Positions 62,328 to 64,000 of a stretch of 64,000 bases of DNA are shown here, piece by piece. How positions within the stretch are numbered: the stretch's first letter is position 1; each line of letters begins with the position of its first letter. Location: positions 4,688,001 to 4,752,000 of the forward strand of contig NW_025062478.1 of the NCBI RefSeq assembly GCF_000002995.4, in the 5' to 3' direction. The notes beneath the pieces were generated by a model, which worked only from the letters and a program-made list of their open reading frames with translations, had not been told where the DNA came from and made no database searches. A program made the translations under genes and the position numbers. The stretch comes from Brugia malayi (taxonomy: Eukaryota; Nematoda; Chromadorea; Rhabditida; Onchocercidae).

Positions 62328-63828
62328 ACCTTCGAAAAATTCGGCCAACTTCTATCGCTATCACTTTGCAGACAGTTCCTAAAAAGAAATTTGAAGGAAT
62401 TTAGCATTCTGATAACTAACACACAGAAAAATACGCAATATTGAAGTACACTACGAAATTCAGATCATTGATTGCGCAAAAGGGAAAAGATGTAATAATA
62501 TTAACAATAATAATAATTAATAATTAATAACAACAATAATCAAGGATTAATAATAATAATTAAGAATTAATAATAACAATAATTAATAAGAATAATAATA
62601 AATGATGATAACAATAAATAATAACAAATAATAATGACAGCAACAATAACAATGACAACAACAGCAGTAACAATAACAGCACCAAGAAAGTGTGACTAAA
62701 CTAGCCTTTGTCTATTTCAGAAGTTTTCGTTTCTGTATAAAACAAAAGTGGTCAGTACTGATAAAACAAAATGGATAACCTCTGATTTGAGTAATAACCG
62801 AAAGAACAAATACAGCAGTGAAAATGTTCAGCAATCTATGTATAACGCATCACGAAGTATTCCAATTCGCAAATCACAAATCGATAAACAGGGAGAGAAG
62901 AGAATTAAGAGAGAAAGAAGAGATGCATCTCATTGAATTTTACGCCCCACTTTTAACTCTCAAAGTATTACCACTTCAATAAGTCACCAGAACGAACACA
63001 TCCTGAACTTCATAACAACTGTCAGGAAAGAAACAGTGTGACACATGTCCTCAATTACCTCTCGCACAAAGTGCGACATTTATAGGTAATAGAGACAGCT
63101 GACATTTGAACTGAAATGAAAATTAGAGTAATGCGAAATATTCAATGTAACATTTGTTTCCGGAAATGATCAATCTGAGCAGTGCCAATTTTCGATTTAA
63201 CAATTAGCTGATTAGCATATGGAAATGTGTCGAATTTGACTGAAGACCCAAGCAATACGACATGAAGAGTTCTTCATTTCTCTTAAGCTAACCATTCCAG
63301 TTTCACAACAATCCCTCAAGAGAAGACGAAGAAACCTAACAAATAGTATAAGATTGTTTGTTGTTTAGCTATTCAGACCTTTTCCATTTGTTATTTATGG
63401 CTAATTAACACCAGTTACAATTACTCTCAGTCATTTGTCAATTGATGTTATCATGCTTCCTTTTTTTCTGTGGTAGTATTACATCTTTTTCTTCTTAATC
63501 TTTGCGTCATTATTTCTCGAAAATCCCATTAATCTTTTTGATATCGCAATTTTCCTTAATATTTCTTTCATTTGTTGATATTATTCTCTACTTCATTATC
63601 CTTTGCAGTTTTATCAGTGTTTCGAAATTTAATTCCATTTGCTTGCATCATTGTGTTTATTACATTTTGTTGCAATTATTTTAGAGAGTTTATTGGCTCA
63701 TTCTGATGAAATTAGCATTTTCATTATTTTATTTTATTTAGAAATTATTATAGACTTCGAATGTGTCTCAAACGTTATGTATCATTTGAATTCTGGTTTA
63801 ACTTGCAGCACTAATGTACTGATCTATT
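62328..63828. other. Divergent promoter region of the DCAF5-like gene and the right-edge gene
   Basis: This 1.5-kb spacer separates two divergent starts. It contains the AAT/AAC microsatellite at 62493-62690. A plus-strand frame of 62 codons at 62748-62936 (KTKWITSDLSNNRKNKYSSE) is polar, but I have no evidence that it is expressed. Confidence 0.5.
62493..62690. repeat. 200-bp AAT/AAC-rich interrupted microsatellite
   Basis: About 200 bp is made almost wholly of AAT, AAC and ATAAT units with scattered G and C interruptions. It grades into CAA/CAG-like units near its right end. It lies about 170 bp upstream of the DCAF5-like start codon. Confidence 0.9.
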
Positions 63829-63893
63829 ATGGCTGAGGAAAGATTCATTGATAATAGCGATCGAAGCTCCATCGAAAAACCACTGGCAGACAG
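63829..63893 (+). CDS. First coding exon of a gene running off the right edge
   Basis: An ATG at 63829 opens a 65-base coding segment (MAEERFIDNSDRSSIEKPLA, then DR split) that ends in a GTTTGT donor at 63894. A TTGCAG acceptor 21 bp upstream of the ATG fits trans-splicing of a leader or a 5' UTR intron. The residues are polar and resemble a cytosolic N-terminus. The rest of the gene lies beyond the window, so no function can be assigned. Confidence 0.5.
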
Positions 63894-64000
63894 GTTTGTT
63901 TAACCATAACCATGAAGAAGGTTGATTAACTAATCAGTTTTGCTATGCGTTATATCAGCACTAGTAAAAATGTACTAATTGGTTGATTGGATGATTCGAT

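Overview
The window is nuclear DNA from a nematode, most likely a filarial (clade III) species. The sequence is AT-rich. Genes are broken into many short exons, and acceptors read TTTTCAG, TTTTTAG or TTGCAG. The proteins are animal proteins with nematode relatives, such as the nose-resistant-to-fluoxetine (NRF-6) acyltransferase family. The filarial placement is inference; no spliced-leader gene or rRNA is present to confirm it. I rebuilt gene models by joining exons whose phase and donor/acceptor signals agree across each junction. Most internal boundaries are therefore well supported, while several 5' ends are not.

Plus strand, 0.5-12 kb: a 308-residue coiled-coil protein of unknown function (577-2998), serine/threonine phosphatase 5 (4673-9073) and an actin maturation protease of the ACTMAP/C19orf54 family (10283-11973). 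A possible terminal exon of a minus-strand gene lies at 77-391.

Minus strand, 13.1-23.6 kb: one large NRF-6-like membrane acyltransferase gene of about 24 exons. It has a signal peptide, a Cys-rich NRF domain, a multi-pass acyltransferase-3 domain and a cytosolic tail of about 270 residues.

Plus strand, 25.6-26.7 kb: a Stum/SPEC3-family small membrane protein whose 5' end is unresolved.

Minus strand, 28.4-62.4 kb: the spliceosomal factor ISY1, the histone chaperone RBBP4/LIN-53, a CDKL-type kinase, a type II membrane M1 aminopeptidase and a DCAF5-like WD40 protein. RBBP4 ends 874 bp upstream of ISY1 in the same orientation, so the pair could be an operon, but this is not shown. At the right edge a plus-strand first exon (63829-63893) runs out of the window.

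The gene deserts are AT-rich and hold trinucleotide microsatellites, a 260-bp polypyrimidine tract, homopolymer runs and one near-perfect 44-bp palindrome. I see no transposase, reverse transcriptase, tRNA, rRNA or CRISPR array. The content is ordinary housekeeping and membrane genes. The most unusual observations are a five-copy 29-bp tandem repeat that multiplies a 5' splice site in the aminopeptidase gene, a GC-AG intron and a G-to-L change in its GAMEN motif, and an ISY1 start codon alone in its own exon. No new multi-gene system is evident.
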